From the NCBI GenBank assembly GCA_946482635.1, contig CAMLSG010000040.1, forward strand, positions 1-31,041: 31,041 nucleotides of DNA. Direction: 5' to 3'. This DNA is from an uncultured Duganella sp. (GTDB taxonomy: Bacteria; Pseudomonadota; Gammaproteobacteria; Burkholderiales; Burkholderiaceae). A program made the position numbers and the translations under genes. The notes under the pieces were generated by a model. That model was not told the origin of the DNA, did no database searches, and was given only the letters and a program-made list of their open reading frames with translations. Below are positions 8,569 to 17,948 of this stretch, one piece after another; position 1 is the stretch's first letter, and every line of letters starts with the position of its first letter.

Positions 8569-8709
8569 GGCTTGCACTCTGTCCCCAATTAAATTTCTGA
8601 GCGACTGTAGCTGATTTAATTCGACTCCGACCCTATTTGTTTTTCTTGCGCGATTTTGTGCACTGCATTACTCTGGATTTTCGTGACCAAAAATTCAGCG
8701 GAGAATCGC

Positions 8710-11700
8710 ATGCAAGCGCAAGGTTTGTACAACCCAGCCAACGAACATGACGCCTGTGGCGTCGGTTTCGTCGCCCACATCAAAGGCAACAAGAGCCACT
8801 CGATCGTCGAACAGGGTCTGCTGATCCTGAAGAACCTGGACCACAGGGGCGCGGTCGGCGCGGACAAGCTGATGGGCGACGGCGCCGGCATCCTGATCCA
8901 GATTCCGGATCAGTTCTACCGCGACGAAATGGCCAAGCAGGGTGTCGAACTGCCGCCGCCAGGCGAATACGGCGTTGGCATGGTCTTCCTGCCCAAGGAA
9001 AATGCTTCCCGCATCGCTTGCGAACAGGAAATCGAACGCGCCGTGCGCATCGAAGGCCAGGTTGTGCTGGGCTGGCGTAACGTGCCGATCGACTCGGAAA
9101 TGCCGATGTCGCCGCGCGTGCGCGAAAAAGAGCCGGTCATCCGCCAGATTTTCATCGGCCGCGGCCAGGACGTGATGGTGACCGACGCGCTGGAGCGCAA
9201 GCTGTACGTCATCCGCAAATCGTCGGGCCACGCGATCCAGGCGCTGAAACTGATCCACGGCAAGGAATTCTTCGTGCCGTCCATGTCGGCCCGTACCGTC
9301 GTGTACAAAGGCCTGCTGCTGGCTGACCAGGTAGGCGTGTACTACAAGGACCTGCAGGATCCACGCTGCATCTCCGCGCTGGCGCTGGTGCACCAGCGTT
9401 TCTCGACCAATACCTTCCCTGAATGGCCGCTGGCCCACCCATACCGCCTGATCGCGCACAATGGCGAGATCAACACCGTGAAGGGCAACTTCAACTGGAT
9501 GCGCGCCCGCGAAGGCGTGATGAAGTCTGCCGTGCTGGGCGACGACCTGCAGAAGCTGTTCCCGCTGATCTATGAAGGCCAGTCCGACACCGCCTGCTTC
9601 GACAACGCGCTGGAACTGCTGCTGATGGCAGGCTATCCGCTGGCACAGGCGATGATGATGATGATTCCTGAAGCGTGGGAAAACCACACGCTGATGGACG
9701 ACAACCGCAAGGCTTTCTACGAATACTACGCATCGATGATGGAACCATGGGACGGCCCTGCCGCCATGGCCTTCACCGACGGCCGCTACATCGGCGGCAC
9801 CCTGGACCGCAATGGCCTGCGTCCTGCCCGCTACATCGTGACCGACGACGACCTGGTAGTGATGGCGTCCGAATCGGGCGTGCTGCCAATTCCTGAATCG
9901 AAGATCATCCAGAAATGGCGCCTGCAGCCGGGCAAGATGTTCCTGATCGACCTGGAAGCAGGCCGCATCATCGACGACAAGGAACTCAAAGACACCTACG
10001 CCAACGCCAAGCCATACAAGGCATGGATCAACGCCGTGCGCATCAAGCTGGGCGAGCTGAAAATGAGCGAGAGCCAGACCGCTGCCAACGTGGCCAAGTA
10101 CGGTCCGGCCGGCGGCGAGAAGCAGGCTGCCTCGCTGCTGGATCGCCAGCAGGTGTTCGGCTACACCCAGGAAGACATGCGCTTCATCCTGGCGCCAATG
10201 GCGATCAATGGCGAAGAAGCTGTCGGCTCGATGGGCAACGACTCGCCGCTGGCCGTCACGTCCAACAAGCTGAAGCCGCTGTACAACTACTTCAAGCAGC
10301 TGTTCGCGCAGGTGACCAACCCGCCGATCGACCCGATCCGCGAAGCGATGGTGATGTCGCTGGTGTCCTTCATCGGCCCGAAACCGAACCTGCTGGACAC
10401 CAACAACGTCAACCCGCCGATGCGCCTTGAAGTGTCGCAGCCGGTGCTGGGCTTCGATGACATCGCGCGCCTGCGCACCATCAGCCAGCACACCGGCGGC
10501 AAGTTCAAGTCCTATGAGCTGAGCATCTGCTATCCGCTGGCCTGGGGCAAGGAAGGCGTGGAAGCGTCGCTGGCATCGCTGTGCGCGGAAGCCGTCGACG
10601 CGGTGAAATCCGGCCACAACATCCTGATCATCTCCGACCGCACCGTCGGCCCGGACCGCGTCGCGATCCCGGCACTGCTGGCAACGTCGACCATCCACCT
10701 GCACCTGGTGAGCAAGGGCCTGCGCGCCTCCACCGGCCTGGTGGTGGAAACCGGCTCGGCCCGCGAAACCCACCACTTCGCCCTGCTGGCCGGCTACGGC
10801 GCGGAAGCCGTCCACCCATACCTGGCGATGGAATCGCTGGCCGAACTGGCGCACTCGCTGCCGGGCGACCTGACTCCGGAAACCGCCATCTACAACTACA
10901 CCAAGGCAGTCGGCAAAGGCCTGATGAAGGTGATGTCGAAGATGGGCATCTCCACCTACATGTCCTACTGCGGCGCGCAGATCTTCGAAGCCGTTGGCCT
11001 GAACCGCCAGCTGGTCGACAAGTACTTCCGCGGCACCCAGTCGAACGTGGAAGGCATCGGCCTGTTCGAAGTGGCCGAAGAAGGCCTGCGCCTGCACAAG
11101 CTGGCCTTCGGCAATGACCCGGTACTGGCTGACGCCCTGGACGCCGGCGGCGAATACGCCTACCGCGTGCGCGGCGAAGACCACCTGTGGACGCCGGACG
11201 CCATCGCCAAGCTGCAGCACTCGACCCGCTCGAACAACTATTCGACCTATAAAGAGTACGCGCAGTTGATCAACGACCAGAGCAAGCGCCACCTGACCCT
11301 GCGCGGCCTGTTCGAATTCAAGATCGACCCAACCAAGGCGATCCCGCTGGACGAAGTGGAACCAGCCAAGGATATCGTCAAGCGTTTCGCTACCGGTGCG
11401 ATGTCGCTGGGCTCGATCTCGACGGAAGCCCACGCCACCCTGGCCATCGCCATGAACCGTATCGGCGGCAAGTCCAACACCGGTGAAGGCGGCGAAGATC
11501 CACGCCGTTACAGCAACGAGCTGAAAGGCATCCCGATCAAGGTCGGTGCGACGCTGGCTTCCGAGCTGGGCAAAGAGCAGGTTGAATCCGACATCCCGCT
11601 GCAGGAAGGCGACTCGCTGCGTTCGCGCATCAAGCAGGTGGCATCCGGCCGCTTCGGCGTGACCGCGGAGTACCTGAATTCCGCCGACCAGATCCAGATC

Positions 11701-13431
11701 AAGATGGCGCAGGGCGCCAAGCCGGGCGAAGGCGGCCAGCTGCCGGGCCACAAGGTGTCCGAGTACATTGCGCAGCTGCGCTTCTCGGTACCGGGCGTGG
11801 GCCTGATCTCGCCTCCTCCGCACCACGACATCTACTCGATCGAGGATCTGGCGCAGCTGATCCACGACCTGAAGAACGCCAACCCGCGCGCTTCGATCTC
11901 GGTCAAGCTGGTGTCGGAAGTCGGTATTGGTACCGTGGCAGCCGGCGTCTCGAAAGCCAAGGCCGACCACATCGTGGTGGCCGGCCATGACGGCGGCACC
12001 GGCGCCTCGCCGCTGTCCTCCGTCAAGCACGCCGGTACCCCATGGGAGCTGGGCCTGTCCGAAACCCAGCAGACCCTGGTGCTGAACGGCCTGCGCAGCC
12101 GTGTGCGTGTCCAGGCCGATGGCCAGATGCGTACCGGCCGCGACGTGGTGATCGCTGCCCTGCTGGGCGCCGACGAAGTCGGTTTCGCTACCGCACCGCT
12201 GGTGGTGGAAGGCTGCATCATGATGCGCAAGTGCCACCTGAACACCTGCCCGGTCGGCGTTGCGACGCAAGACCCGGAACTGCGCAAGAAGTTCCAGGGC
12301 AAGCCTGAACACGTGGTGAACTACTTCTTCTTCGTCGCCGAGGAAGCGCGCCAGCTGATGGCGCAACTGGGCATCCGCACCTTCGACGAGCTGATCGGCC
12401 GCGCCGACCTGCTGGACAAGTCGAAAGCCATCACCCACTGGAAGGCACAGGGCCTGGACTTCACCAATGTGTTCTACCAGCCGAAAGTGGACGACGGCAA
12501 GCTGATTTACCACACCGAAGAGCAGGACCACGGCCTGGACAAGGCACTGGACCTGAAGCTGATCGCGCAAGCCAAGCCTGCGCTGGAAAAGGGCGAGCGC
12601 GTGTCCTTCATCTCGCCGGTGAAGAACGTCAACCGCACTGTCGGCACCATGCTGTCGGGCGAAGTGGCCCTGAAGTACGGCCACGCCGGCCTGCCGGACG
12701 ACACCATCCACATCCAGCTGCAAGGCACCGCGGGCCAGTCGGCTGCCGCCTTCCTGGCAGCGGGCATCACCATCGACCTGGTGGGCGAAGGCAACGACTA
12801 CGTGGGCAAGGGCCTGTCGGGCGGCCGCATCATCGTGCGCCCGAACACCGAGTTCCGCGGCTGGGCTGTGAATAACATCATCGTTGGCAACACCGTCATG
12901 TACGGTGCAGTTGCCGGCGAAGCCTTCATCAACGGCGTGGCCGGCGAGCGTTTCGCTGTGCGTAACTCCGGCGCCACCGCGATCGTGGAAGGCTTGGGCG
13001 ACCACGGTTGCGAATACATGACCGGCGGTACCGTGGTCGTGCTGGGCGCCACCGGCCGTAACTTCGCGGCGGGAATGTCGGGCGGTATCGCTTACGTGTA
13101 CGACCCGGACGGCGAATTCCACAGCAAGTGCAATATGTCCATGGTGAGCCTGGAAGAAGTGAAGGCGGCCGCCGACCAGCTGGTCGACAAAGCCACCTGG
13201 CACAGCCAGCATCGCAATGGCGAACCGGAGGCCGATGAAATCATCCTCAAACGCTTGATTGAGCGCCACTTCAAACACACCGGCAGCACGCGCGCGCGCC
13301 TGTTGCTCGACAACTGGAACGAGAGCCGTTCCAAGTTCGTCAAAGTGTTCCCGAGCGAGTACAAACGCGCCCTGGTGGAAATGGCAGACAACGCCGCGAT
13401 CGAAGCGGAAACTCAAGCAATCGCTGCGTAA
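8710..13431 (+). CDS. gltB: glutamate synthase (NADPH) large subunit
   Basis: GltB makes glutamate from glutamine and 2-oxoglutarate with electrons passed from GltD. The 1573-residue product has an N-terminal class-II glutamine amidotransferase domain whose catalytic Cys16 ([10 protein letters not shown]) is expected to become the mature N-terminus, a central domain, an FMN-binding synthase domain ([37 protein letters not shown]), the [3Fe-4S] cluster motif with Cys1169, Cys1175 and Cys1180, and the C-terminal beta-helix ([22 protein letters not shown]). The start at 8710 was chosen because GGAG (8700-8703) precedes it by 6 nt and the protein then begins [16 protein letters not shown]. An in-frame ATG at 8656 would add 18 non-family residues. 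gltD follows after 15 nt. The leader ahead of it abuts the RAYT unit, so regulation may depend on the 8635-8709 segment. Confidence 0.97.
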   Translation: MQAQGLYNPANEHDACGVGFVAHIKGNKSHSIVEQGLLILKNLDHRGAVGADKLMGDGAGILIQIPDQFYRDEMAKQGVELPPPGEYGVGMVFLPKENASRIACEQEIERAVRIEGQVVLGWRNVPIDSEMPMSPRVREKEPVIRQIFIGRGQDVMVTDALERKLYVIRKSSGHAIQALKLIHGKEFFVPSMSARTVVYKGLLLADQVGVYYKDLQDPRCISALALVHQRFSTNTFPEWPLAHPYRLIAHNGEINTVKGNFNWMRAREGVMKSAVLGDDLQKLFPLIYEGQSDTACFDNALELLLMAGYPLAQAMMMMIPEAWENHTLMDDNRKAFYEYYASMMEPWDGPAAMAFTDGRYIGGTLDRNGLRPARYIVTDDDLVVMASESGVLPIPESKIIQKWRLQPGKMFLIDLEAGRIIDDKELKDTYANAKPYKAWINAVRIKLGELKMSESQTAANVAKYGPAGGEKQAASLLDRQQVFGYTQEDMRFILAPMAINGEEAVGSMGNDSPLAVTSNKLKPLYNYFKQLFAQVTNPPIDPIREAMVMSLVSFIGPKPNLLDTNNVNPPMRLEVSQPVLGFDDIARLRTISQHTGGKFKSYELSICYPLAWGKEGVEASLASLCAEAVDAVKSGHNILIISDRTVGPDRVAIPALLATSTIHLHLVSKGLRASTGLVVETGSARETHHFALLAGYGAEAVHPYLAMESLAELAHSLPGDLTPETAIYNYTKAVGKGLMKVMSKMGISTYMSYCGAQIFEAVGLNRQLVDKYFRGTQSNVEGIGLFEVAEEGLRLHKLAFGNDPVLADALDAGGEYAYRVRGEDHLWTPDAIAKLQHSTRSNNYSTYKEYAQLINDQSKRHLTLRGLFEFKIDPTKAIPLDEVEPAKDIVKRFATGAMSLGSISTEAHATLAIAMNRIGGKSNTGEGGEDPRRYSNELKGIPIKVGATLASELGKEQVESDIPLQEGDSLRSRIKQVASGRFGVTAEYLNSADQIQIKMAQGAKPGEGGQLPGHKVSEYIAQLRFSVPGVGLISPPPHHDIYSIEDLAQLIHDLKNANPRASISVKLVSEVGIGTVAAGVSKAKADHIVVAGHDGGTGASPLSSVKHAGTPWELGLSETQQTLVLNGLRSRVRVQADGQMRTGRDVVIAALLGADEVGFATAPLVVEGCIMMRKCHLNTCPVGVATQDPELRKKFQGKPEHVVNYFFFVAEEARQLMAQLGIRTFDELIGRADLLDKSKAITHWKAQGLDFTNVFYQPKVDDGKLIYHTEEQDHGLDKALDLKLIAQAKPALEKGERVSFISPVKNVNRTVGTMLSGEVALKYGHAGLPDDTIHIQLQGTAGQSAAAFLAAGITIDLVGEGNDYVGKGLSGGRIIVRPNTEFRGWAVNNIIVGNTVMYGAVAGEAFINGVAGERFAVRNSGATAIVEGLGDHGCEYMTGGTVVVLGATGRNFAAGMSGGIAYVYDPDGEFHSKCNMSMVSLEEVKAAADQLVDKATWHSQHRNGEPEADEIILKRLIERHFKHTGSTRARLLLDNWNESRSKFVKVFPSEYKRALVEMADNAAIEAETQAIAA

Positions 13432-13446
13432 GAGAGGATCAGAAAA

Positions 13447-14910
13447 ATGGGTAAGATCACCGGTTTCATGGAATTCCAGCGCCAGGAAGAAAGCTACCTG
13501 GCACCTGAGGCTCGCCTCAAGAACTACAAAGAATTCGTCATTCACCTGACCAACGACCAGGCCAAGGTACAGGGCGCGCGCTGCATGGACTGCGGCATCC
13601 CGTTCTGTAACTCGGGCTGCCCGGTCAACAACATCATCCCGGACTGGAATGACCTGGTCTATCGCGGCCACTACCGCGAAGCGCTGAACGTGCTGCACTC
13701 GACCAACAACTTCCCCGAGTTCACGGGCCGCATCTGTCCGGCGCCTTGCGAGAGCGCCTGTACCCTGGGCATCCACGAGCTGCCGGTCGGCATCAAGTCG
13801 ATCGAACACAAGATCATCGACGAAGGCTGGGAGCACGGCTGGGTCGTGCCGCAGCCGGCCGAAGTCAAGACCGGCAAGAAGGTTGCCGTGGTCGGCTCCG
13901 GCCCTGCGGGCCTGGCCGCTGCGCAGCAGCTGGCGCGCGCCGGCCATGACGTGACCGTGTTCGAAAAGGCCGACCGTATCGGCGGCCTGCTGCGCTACGG
14001 CATCCCTGACTTCAAGATGGAGAAGCACCACATCGACCGCCGCGTCGAGCAGATGGAAGCGGAAGGCGTGAAGTTCCGCACCTCTGTCCTGATCGGCAAG
14101 GACTTCCCTGCCACCGTTGCCAACGGTTCCAAGGAAACCATCTTCCCGGAAGACCTGGAAAAAGACTTCGACGCCGTGGTGATGGCCGGCGGCGCGGAAG
14201 CACCGCGCGACTTGCCAGTCCCAGGCCGCGAGCTTAAAGGCGTCCACTTCGCGATGGACTTCCTGCCGCAGCAGAACAAGGTCAACGCCGGCGACAAGAT
14301 CAAGGACCAGATCAAGGCCAGCGGCAAGCATGTGATCGTGATCGGCGGCGGCGATACCGGTTCCGACTGCGTTGGCACCTCGAACCGCCATGGCGCCGCC
14401 AGCGTCACCCAGTTCGAACTGATGCCAATGCCGCCGGAACAGGAAAACAAGCCGCTGGTATGGCCATACTGGCCGACCAAGCTGCGCACCTCGTCTTCGC
14501 ACGAAGAAGGTTGCGAGCGTGACTGGGCTGTCGCCACCAAGCGTCTCGAAGGCAAGAACGGCAAGGTTGAAAAGCTGATCGCCTGCCGCGTCGAATGGAA
14601 AGACGGCAAGATGACCGAAGTGCCGAACTCGGAATTCGAAATGAAGGCCGACCTGGTGCTGCTGGCCATGGGCTTCGTCTCGCCGGTGCAGCAGGTGCTG
14701 GACGCCTTCGGTGTCGACAAGGACGCACGCGGCAATGCCCGCGCTGCGACTGAAGGCGACAACAGCTACAAGACCAGCAAGCCTGGCGTGTTCGCAGCAG
14801 GCGACATGCGCCGCGGCCAGTCGCTGGTGGTGTGGGCGATCCGCGAAGGCCGCCAGTGCGCCCGCGCTGTCGATGAGTACCTGATGGGCACCTCGGTCCT
14901 GCCGCGTTAA
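13447..14910 (+). CDS. gltD: glutamate synthase (NADPH) small subunit
   Basis: The 487-residue flavoprotein takes electrons from NADPH through FAD and iron-sulfur clusters to GltB. It shows the N-terminal cysteine motifs Cys46/49/54/58 ([15 protein letters not shown]) and Cys97/101/105 ([13 protein letters not shown]), the FAD dinucleotide fold VGSGPAG (149-155), [15 protein letters not shown], the NADPH fold [13 protein letters not shown] (299-311), and the C-terminal FAD segment [28 protein letters not shown] upstream overlaps the gltB stop and serves as ribosome site. A strong hairpin starts 11 nt after its stop codon. Confidence 0.97.
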   Translation: MGKITGFMEFQRQEESYLAPEARLKNYKEFVIHLTNDQAKVQGARCMDCGIPFCNSGCPVNNIIPDWNDLVYRGHYREALNVLHSTNNFPEFTGRICPAPCESACTLGIHELPVGIKSIEHKIIDEGWEHGWVVPQPAEVKTGKKVAVVGSGPAGLAAAQQLARAGHDVTVFEKADRIGGLLRYGIPDFKMEKHHIDRRVEQMEAEGVKFRTSVLIGKDFPATVANGSKETIFPEDLEKDFDAVVMAGGAEAPRDLPVPGRELKGVHFAMDFLPQQNKVNAGDKIKDQIKASGKHVIVIGGGDTGSDCVGTSNRHGAASVTQFELMPMPPEQENKPLVWPYWPTKLRTSSSHEEGCERDWAVATKRLEGKNGKVEKLIACRVEWKDGKMTEVPNSEFEMKADLVLLAMGFVSPVQQVLDAFGVDKDARGNARAATEGDNSYKTSKPGVFAAGDMRRGQSLVVWAIREGRQCARAVDEYLMGTSVLPR

Positions 14911-14920
14911 TCCCGCCTCA

Positions 14921-14950
14921 CGTCAAGCGCACAGCCTAGTGCGCTTGACG
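14921..14950 (+). terminator. 12-bp perfect hairpin after gltD
   Basis: CGTCAAGCGCAC (14921-14932), a 6-nt loop, and the exact complement (14939-14950). AAGTTTTCC follows, a modest T-tract. It is placed to end gltBD transcription. The same hairpin recurs at 17867-17896. Confidence 0.65.
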
Positions 14951-14972
14951 AAGTTTTCCGTGAGCGTAAACT
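14945..14972 (+). promoter_or_regulatory. candidate sigma-70 promoter of small gene, copy 1
   Basis: TTGACG (14945-14950, five of six matches to the -35 consensus) lies in the right arm of the hairpin. TAAACT (14967-14972, four of six to the -10 consensus) follows after 16 nt. The same arrangement is kept in copy 2. Transcription would start about 20 nt before the ATG at 15001. Confidence 0.5.
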
Positions 14973-15000
14973 GGCAGCACGCCTTCAAAGCGAGGCTGCC

Positions 15001-15213
15001 ATGCAGAACGAACCCTCCCGCAAGCAGAACGGCGATACTGAAAGCCGACTGGCCCGCCTTGAAGCGACAGCCGAGCACCTCCTGACCGATGTTCGTGAAC
15101 TTCGCGCTGATTTCCGGATGGTGATTGGTCTTCAAATTGCGACGCTTGGCATGATTGTCACCGTGGGACTTGGCACTGCGGCATTGATTGTGAAGGTGTT
15201 TGGCGGGAGCTAG
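15001..15213 (+). CDS. small coiled-coil, single-TM protein (paralog 1)
   Basis: A 70-residue protein of unknown function. A polar N-terminus (MQNEPSRKQNGDTESR) is followed by a short heptad-like helix (about residues 17-38, with RLARLEATAEHLL and DVRELRADF), then one predicted membrane helix (about 41-66, rich in Ile, Leu, Val and Gly), ending KVFGGS. The topology suggests an inner-membrane anchor with a cytoplasmic helix that oligomerises. GAGG in the conserved leader precedes the ATG by 5 nt. It is paralogous to the gene at 17949-18224, sharing the NGD.E.R..RLE block and the K.(F/Y)G tail. Its stop codon shares a CTAG with the stop of the opposite-strand gene. No family name is claimed. 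Confidence 0.75.
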   Translation: MQNEPSRKQNGDTESRLARLEATAEHLLTDVRELRADFRMVIGLQIATLGMIVTVGLGTAALIVKVFGGS

Positions 15214-16283
15214 CGGCTGCGTGGCAAATGGAACGAATAGTTCGCGCCCGCCAGCTCAAGCACGAGTTCAAACTGTTCCCCCATGCGCTCGCGTGGTGGA
15301 CCGGCCACGAAATCCAGGACTTTGGTGCCGCGGGCTACCGGCCCGTCCTGCAAGCAATGTTCCCAAATCTTGATCGGCTTTTTCTGGCCGCTTCTGACGC
15401 CCTTCACTAATCGAAGGCTGATGCTGACATGATGCATCAGTTCAAGTGGCGGCGACCGCTGCCCGATCGCCGGGCTGAAATGGATGGACCCACGCAGGGG
15501 CGAAAGGCCGGTAATTTCGAGAACGGGCCGTCCAGCTAACCATCGATTCCGACACTGCAGCCAGGTGAGCAGAATGAGACCTAGGCCAGCGATTGGGAAC
15601 AGAAACGCTATCGCCGCCAGCGAAAGGCCGTTTGCGCGAATGTGTTCCAGCGCGATTGTGGCGAAAGGCCAGCTGAAGGAGTTCCAGGCCAGCGCAAAGA
15701 CAAAAAGCAGTGCTGTGCCGTCTGCCCCTTTGATCAGGATTGGCTGCCCTTCCCGGAGCCGGTCAGCCATCGTCTTGTTGCGCCCGGGACGCCACAGATT
15801 CAAGATGTAGCCCCAGGCTGCCAGCCCCAAGCCGTTGAACAGCAGCGCAAATGGCAGGCTCCAGACAGCTGTTTCCGAATTCAGCGTACGGTTGAAAACG
15901 GCGCGCTCGGGGTGGCTGGGATCTACCCAGATGTCGACCAAGGATTGTCGCTGCTGAGAAATCTTCAACTCATCGTACAACTGGTCCTGGAAGCCGCCGT
16001 GCAGTTCCGGTGTTTCGTAGAAGCTGGCCTGTCCGCCCACAAATTGGCGACCTTCGAATGTGTAGCGGAAGGTGGCCTTGGTCCGATACGTCGCGATTCT
16101 TTTCCTGCTGAGATGCTCCACCCGTTCCAATGTTTCAACCCATGCCGCGACTGCCACGGAAGTACGGGAACGCCACCAATTCTGTCCGTGTTCATAGAGA
16201 GGCTGCAAGCCGAACAAGAAGCCGACGAGCGGGAAAAGGATCGCGAAAACTAACGCGATGAGAGTCAAAGGCAGCCTGTCCAT
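15210..16283 (-). CDS. DUF3592-like membrane protein
   Basis: A 357-residue protein with four predicted membrane helices (about residues 5-27, 139-161, 190-212, 220-242). Between TM1 and TM2 lies a soluble beta-rich domain resembling DUF3592: ATFRYTFEGRQFVGG, then VDIWVDPSHPERAVF just before TM2. The C-terminal 110 residues are soluble. Its function is unknown. The start MDRLPLT at 16281-16283 is the first methionine giving a proper N-terminal membrane helix; the frame is open much further upstream only through antisense of the lyase gene. GAGG 12 nt before the ATG is a weak ribosome site. It is divergent from the pectate lyase and convergent with the small gene at 15001, sharing 4 nt. Confidence 0.75.
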   Translation of the reverse strand: MDRLPLTLIALVFAILFPLVGFLFGLQPLYEHGQNWWRSRTSVAVAAWVETLERVEHLSRKRIATYRTKATFRYTFEGRQFVGGQASFYETPELHGGFQDQLYDELKISQQRQSLVDIWVDPSHPERAVFNRTLNSETAVWSLPFALLFNGLGLAAWGYILNLWRPGRNKTMADRLREGQPILIKGADGTALLFVFALAWNSFSWPFATIALEHIRANGLSLAAIAFLFPIAGLGLILLTWLQCRNRWLAGRPVLEITGLSPLRGSIHFSPAIGQRSPPLELMHHVSISLRLVKGVRSGQKKPIKIWEHCLQDGPVARGTKVLDFVAGPPRERMGEQFELVLELAGANYSFHLPRSR

Positions 16284-16361
16284 TACGAAAGTATACCTCG
16301 GGCGACACTTTCGTATTGTCCAATAGAAATGTTTTTGCGTAACTGCCGGTAATGTTATAGG

Positions 16362-16409
16362 ATGTCTGATGACATGGATTATTTGAACAAGATTGTCATA
16401 CATGTCAAT
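16362..16409. promoter_or_regulatory. candidate operators in the divergent DUF3592 / pectate lyase region
   Basis: The 159-nt gap 16284-16442 is AT-rich. It holds ATGTCTGATGACAT (16362-16375, perfect 5-bp arms) and an 18-nt imperfect palindrome (16392-16409, 14 of 18 symmetric positions, core TTGTCATACATGTCAA). Both use TGTC/GACA half-sites, which would fit one dimeric regulator. TATAGG near 16357 is a possible -10 for the lyase gene. No known regulator motif was recognised. Confidence 0.3.
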
Positions 16410-16442
16410 TCCCCTCAACAATATTCCGGAGATATCTAGGCT

Positions 16443-17858
16443 ATGAAGAAAAGCTTCATTTGCGGCGCCCTGATGTTGATTTATTCCGCCAGCTCGTTCG
16501 CGGCCGATTGGCCCAGCGGCTATTCCAAATGCGCTGACCAAGGCAGCACCTGCAAGGTCGGAACCAGCAGTCGACAGGTGTCGTACGGTATCAAGGACAA
16601 ATGGGTCGTCAAGACTTTCGCTGGCGACATCCTGTGCGATACCAGCACGTTTGGCAGCGATCCCTATCCAGGCGTGACCAAGAAGTGCGCCGTGGGGCCA
16701 CTGTCCAGCACTACGCCAACGCCTACGCCTACCCCAACGCCAACGCCAGCGCCGGCAGCGAATGCCACCAAGGAAGCCGCACCTTCCACGGGTTGGGCCG
16801 GACAAGGCGGTGGCACCACGGGTGGTGCAGCAGCACCCGCATCGGCCATTTACCTGGTCAACACCGGATCGCAACTGGTCGCTGCCCTGAAAGCGCAAGG
16901 CAACAATCCGAAGATCATCAAGCTGCAGGGCACGATCAATATGGCTGCGGCCGATAACGGCGGCCCATTCACCAGCGCCACCGATGAAGGCCTGCGCCTG
17001 CAGATCAAGCCAGGCAGCAACACCACCCTGATCGGTGTTGGCAATGACGCCCGCCTGGTGAACGGCAACATCGTACTGAACGGCGTGCAGAACGTCATCG
17101 TGCGCAACCTCACGATCCAGAACCCTTGCTCGCTCTACCCGGTCTGGGATCCGAACGATGGCAGCAGCGGCAACTGGAACTCGGAATATGATGGCATTAC
17201 CATCTCGAACTCCCGCAACGTCTGGGTCGACCACAACGTATTCACCGACGGCTCGATCACGGACGACAAGCTGCCAGTCGAGAACGGCAAGGTCAAGCAA
17301 TGCCACGACGGCGCGCTGGATGTGAAGAACGGCTCCGACTACGTGACCGTGTCGAACAACCGCTTCGAACTGCACCAGAAGAACAACCTGATCGGTTCTT
17401 CTGACAGCAAGACCACCGACGACGGCCACTTGACCGTAACCTTCCACAACAACCACTTCCTGAACGTGGCGGAACGTGGACCTCGCGTTCGGTTCGGCAA
17501 GGTGCATCTGTATAACAACTACTTCGAGGGCTCCCGTTCGCACGCGGTCTACCCGAACCACTACAGCATCGGTGTCGCCTACAAGGCCAAGATCATTTCG
17601 CAGAACAACGCGTTCGACATCGCCGGCGCCACGAGCTGCCCGCAAGTCGTGACCAACCCTGGCTCGTCCAGCAAAACTGGCGCGATCACGGATGCTGGCT
17701 CGCTGTTGAATGGCGCGGCGCTCAACCTGTCGACCAAGTGCAGCTTCAGCAACCAGGTTGGCTGGAGTGTGCCGTACTCGGTTTCGCCAATGGCGGCGTC
17801 GGCTGTTAAGGCATCGGTCTTGAGTAATGCAGGCACCGGCAAGATCACGGTGAATTGA
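16443..17858 (+). CDS. secreted pectate lyase, polysaccharide lyase family 1
   Basis: A 471-residue exported enzyme expected to cleave polygalacturonate by beta-elimination with Ca2+. Residues 1-20 form a signal peptide with cleavage after SFA. A small Cys-containing module follows (about 22-85, cysteines 30, 37, 65, 82), then a Thr-Pro linker (90-104) and the parallel beta-helix lyase domain (about 135-460). Family 1 motifs seen are NVWVDHNVF (WVDH 261-264), the acidic/Ca2+ region DGALDVKNGSDYVTVSNNRF, and RGPRVRFGKVH carrying the RxPxxR motif (Arg345, Arg350). The N-terminal module resembles accessory, possibly carbohydrate-binding, modules of secreted glycosidases; that is inference. GGAG at 16428-16431 is 11 nt before the ATG. 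It is the only plant-polymer enzyme in the window. Confidence 0.93.
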   Translation: MKKSFICGALMLIYSASSFAADWPSGYSKCADQGSTCKVGTSSRQVSYGIKDKWVVKTFAGDILCDTSTFGSDPYPGVTKKCAVGPLSSTTPTPTPTPTPTPAPAANATKEAAPSTGWAGQGGGTTGGAAAPASAIYLVNTGSQLVAALKAQGNNPKIIKLQGTINMAAADNGGPFTSATDEGLRLQIKPGSNTTLIGVGNDARLVNGNIVLNGVQNVIVRNLTIQNPCSLYPVWDPNDGSSGNWNSEYDGITISNSRNVWVDHNVFTDGSITDDKLPVENGKVKQCHDGALDVKNGSDYVTVSNNRFELHQKNNLIGSSDSKTTDDGHLTVTFHNNHFLNVAERGPRVRFGKVHLYNNYFEGSRSHAVYPNHYSIGVAYKAKIISQNNAFDIAGATSCPQVVTNPGSSSKTGAITDAGSLLNGAALNLSTKCSFSNQVGWSVPYSVSPMAASAVKASVLSNAGTGKITVN

Positions 17859-17866
17859 TCCTCGCA

Positions 17867-17896
17867 CGTCAAGCGCACAGCCCAGTGCGCTTGACG
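17867..17896 (+). terminator. 12-bp perfect hairpin after the pectate lyase gene
   Basis: Arms CGTCAAGCGCAC (17867-17878) and its complement (17885-17896) are identical to those behind gltD; the loop AGCCCA differs at one base from AGCCTA. The sequence after it (TTCTTCC) is a poor T-tract. Confidence 0.6.
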
Positions 17897-17918
17897 TTCT
17901 TCCTCATGAGCGTAAATT
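17891..17918 (+). promoter_or_regulatory. candidate sigma-70 promoter of small gene, copy 2
   Basis: TTGACG (17891-17896) in the hairpin arm and TAAATT (17913-17918) are separated by 16 nt, exactly as in copy 1. The first ten spacer bases (TTCTTCCTCA) are unrelated to those of copy 1, while TGAGCG next to the -10 is kept. Confidence 0.5.
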
Positions 17919-17948
17919 CGGTGCATGCATTTCAAAGCGAGGCAGCTG

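Larger units (their letters stand above)
7721..8634. mobile_element. RAYT unit: transposase gene with REP doublet and inverted ends
   Basis: The segment from just after the regulator stop to just before the gltB leader holds a Y1-transposase gene and a REP-like inverted doublet. AGGGACAGAGTCGA (7721-7734) matches the complement of 8621-8634 at 12 of 14 positions. A second complementary 10-mer to its core is at 8576-8585, and an AT-rich inverted pair (8587-8594 / 8614-8621) lies between these two right-hand copies. The limits are inferred from these repeats; no target-site duplication was identified. Confidence 0.5.
14921..15213 (+). repeat. cassette copy 1: hairpin, promoter, small membrane-protein gene
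   Basis: This unit is homologous to 17867-18224. Shared parts in order: identical 12-bp hairpin arms with a loop differing at one base, TGAGCGTAAA (14961-14970), TTCAAAGCGAGGC (14984-14996), a start codon 50-52 nt after the hairpin, and a gene for a small coiled-coil/TM protein. Between shared parts the DNA has diverged, so the duplication is not recent or the parts are under selection. Confidence 0.8.

Noticed and set aside
8646..8674. gltB promoter from TTGCGC and TACTCT with 17-nt spacing
   Set aside because: Each hexamer matches the consensus at only three positions, too weak to call.
8656..8709. Eighteen extra N-terminal codons of gltB
   Set aside because: The ATG at 8710 has a good GGAG site and gives the usual short propeptide before the catalytic cysteine.
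8695..14502. A 1935-codon open frame on the minus strand opposite gltB and gltD
   Set aside because: It is antisense to two clear glutamate synthase genes, has low-complexity His/Gln/Arg-rich content and no recognisable domain. It is a by-product of GC-rich codon bias.
16284..17867. Upstream extension of the DUF3592 frame across the lyase gene
   Set aside because: The frame stays open by chance opposite the lyase. The membrane-protein start at 16283 has a proper N-terminal helix and the divergent promoter gap lies just before it.
14921..17896. Compound transposon bounded by the two hairpin cassettes
   Set aside because: No transposase gene lies between or in the copies, and the repeats are direct hairpins with their own genes, so a classical composite transposon is not supported.
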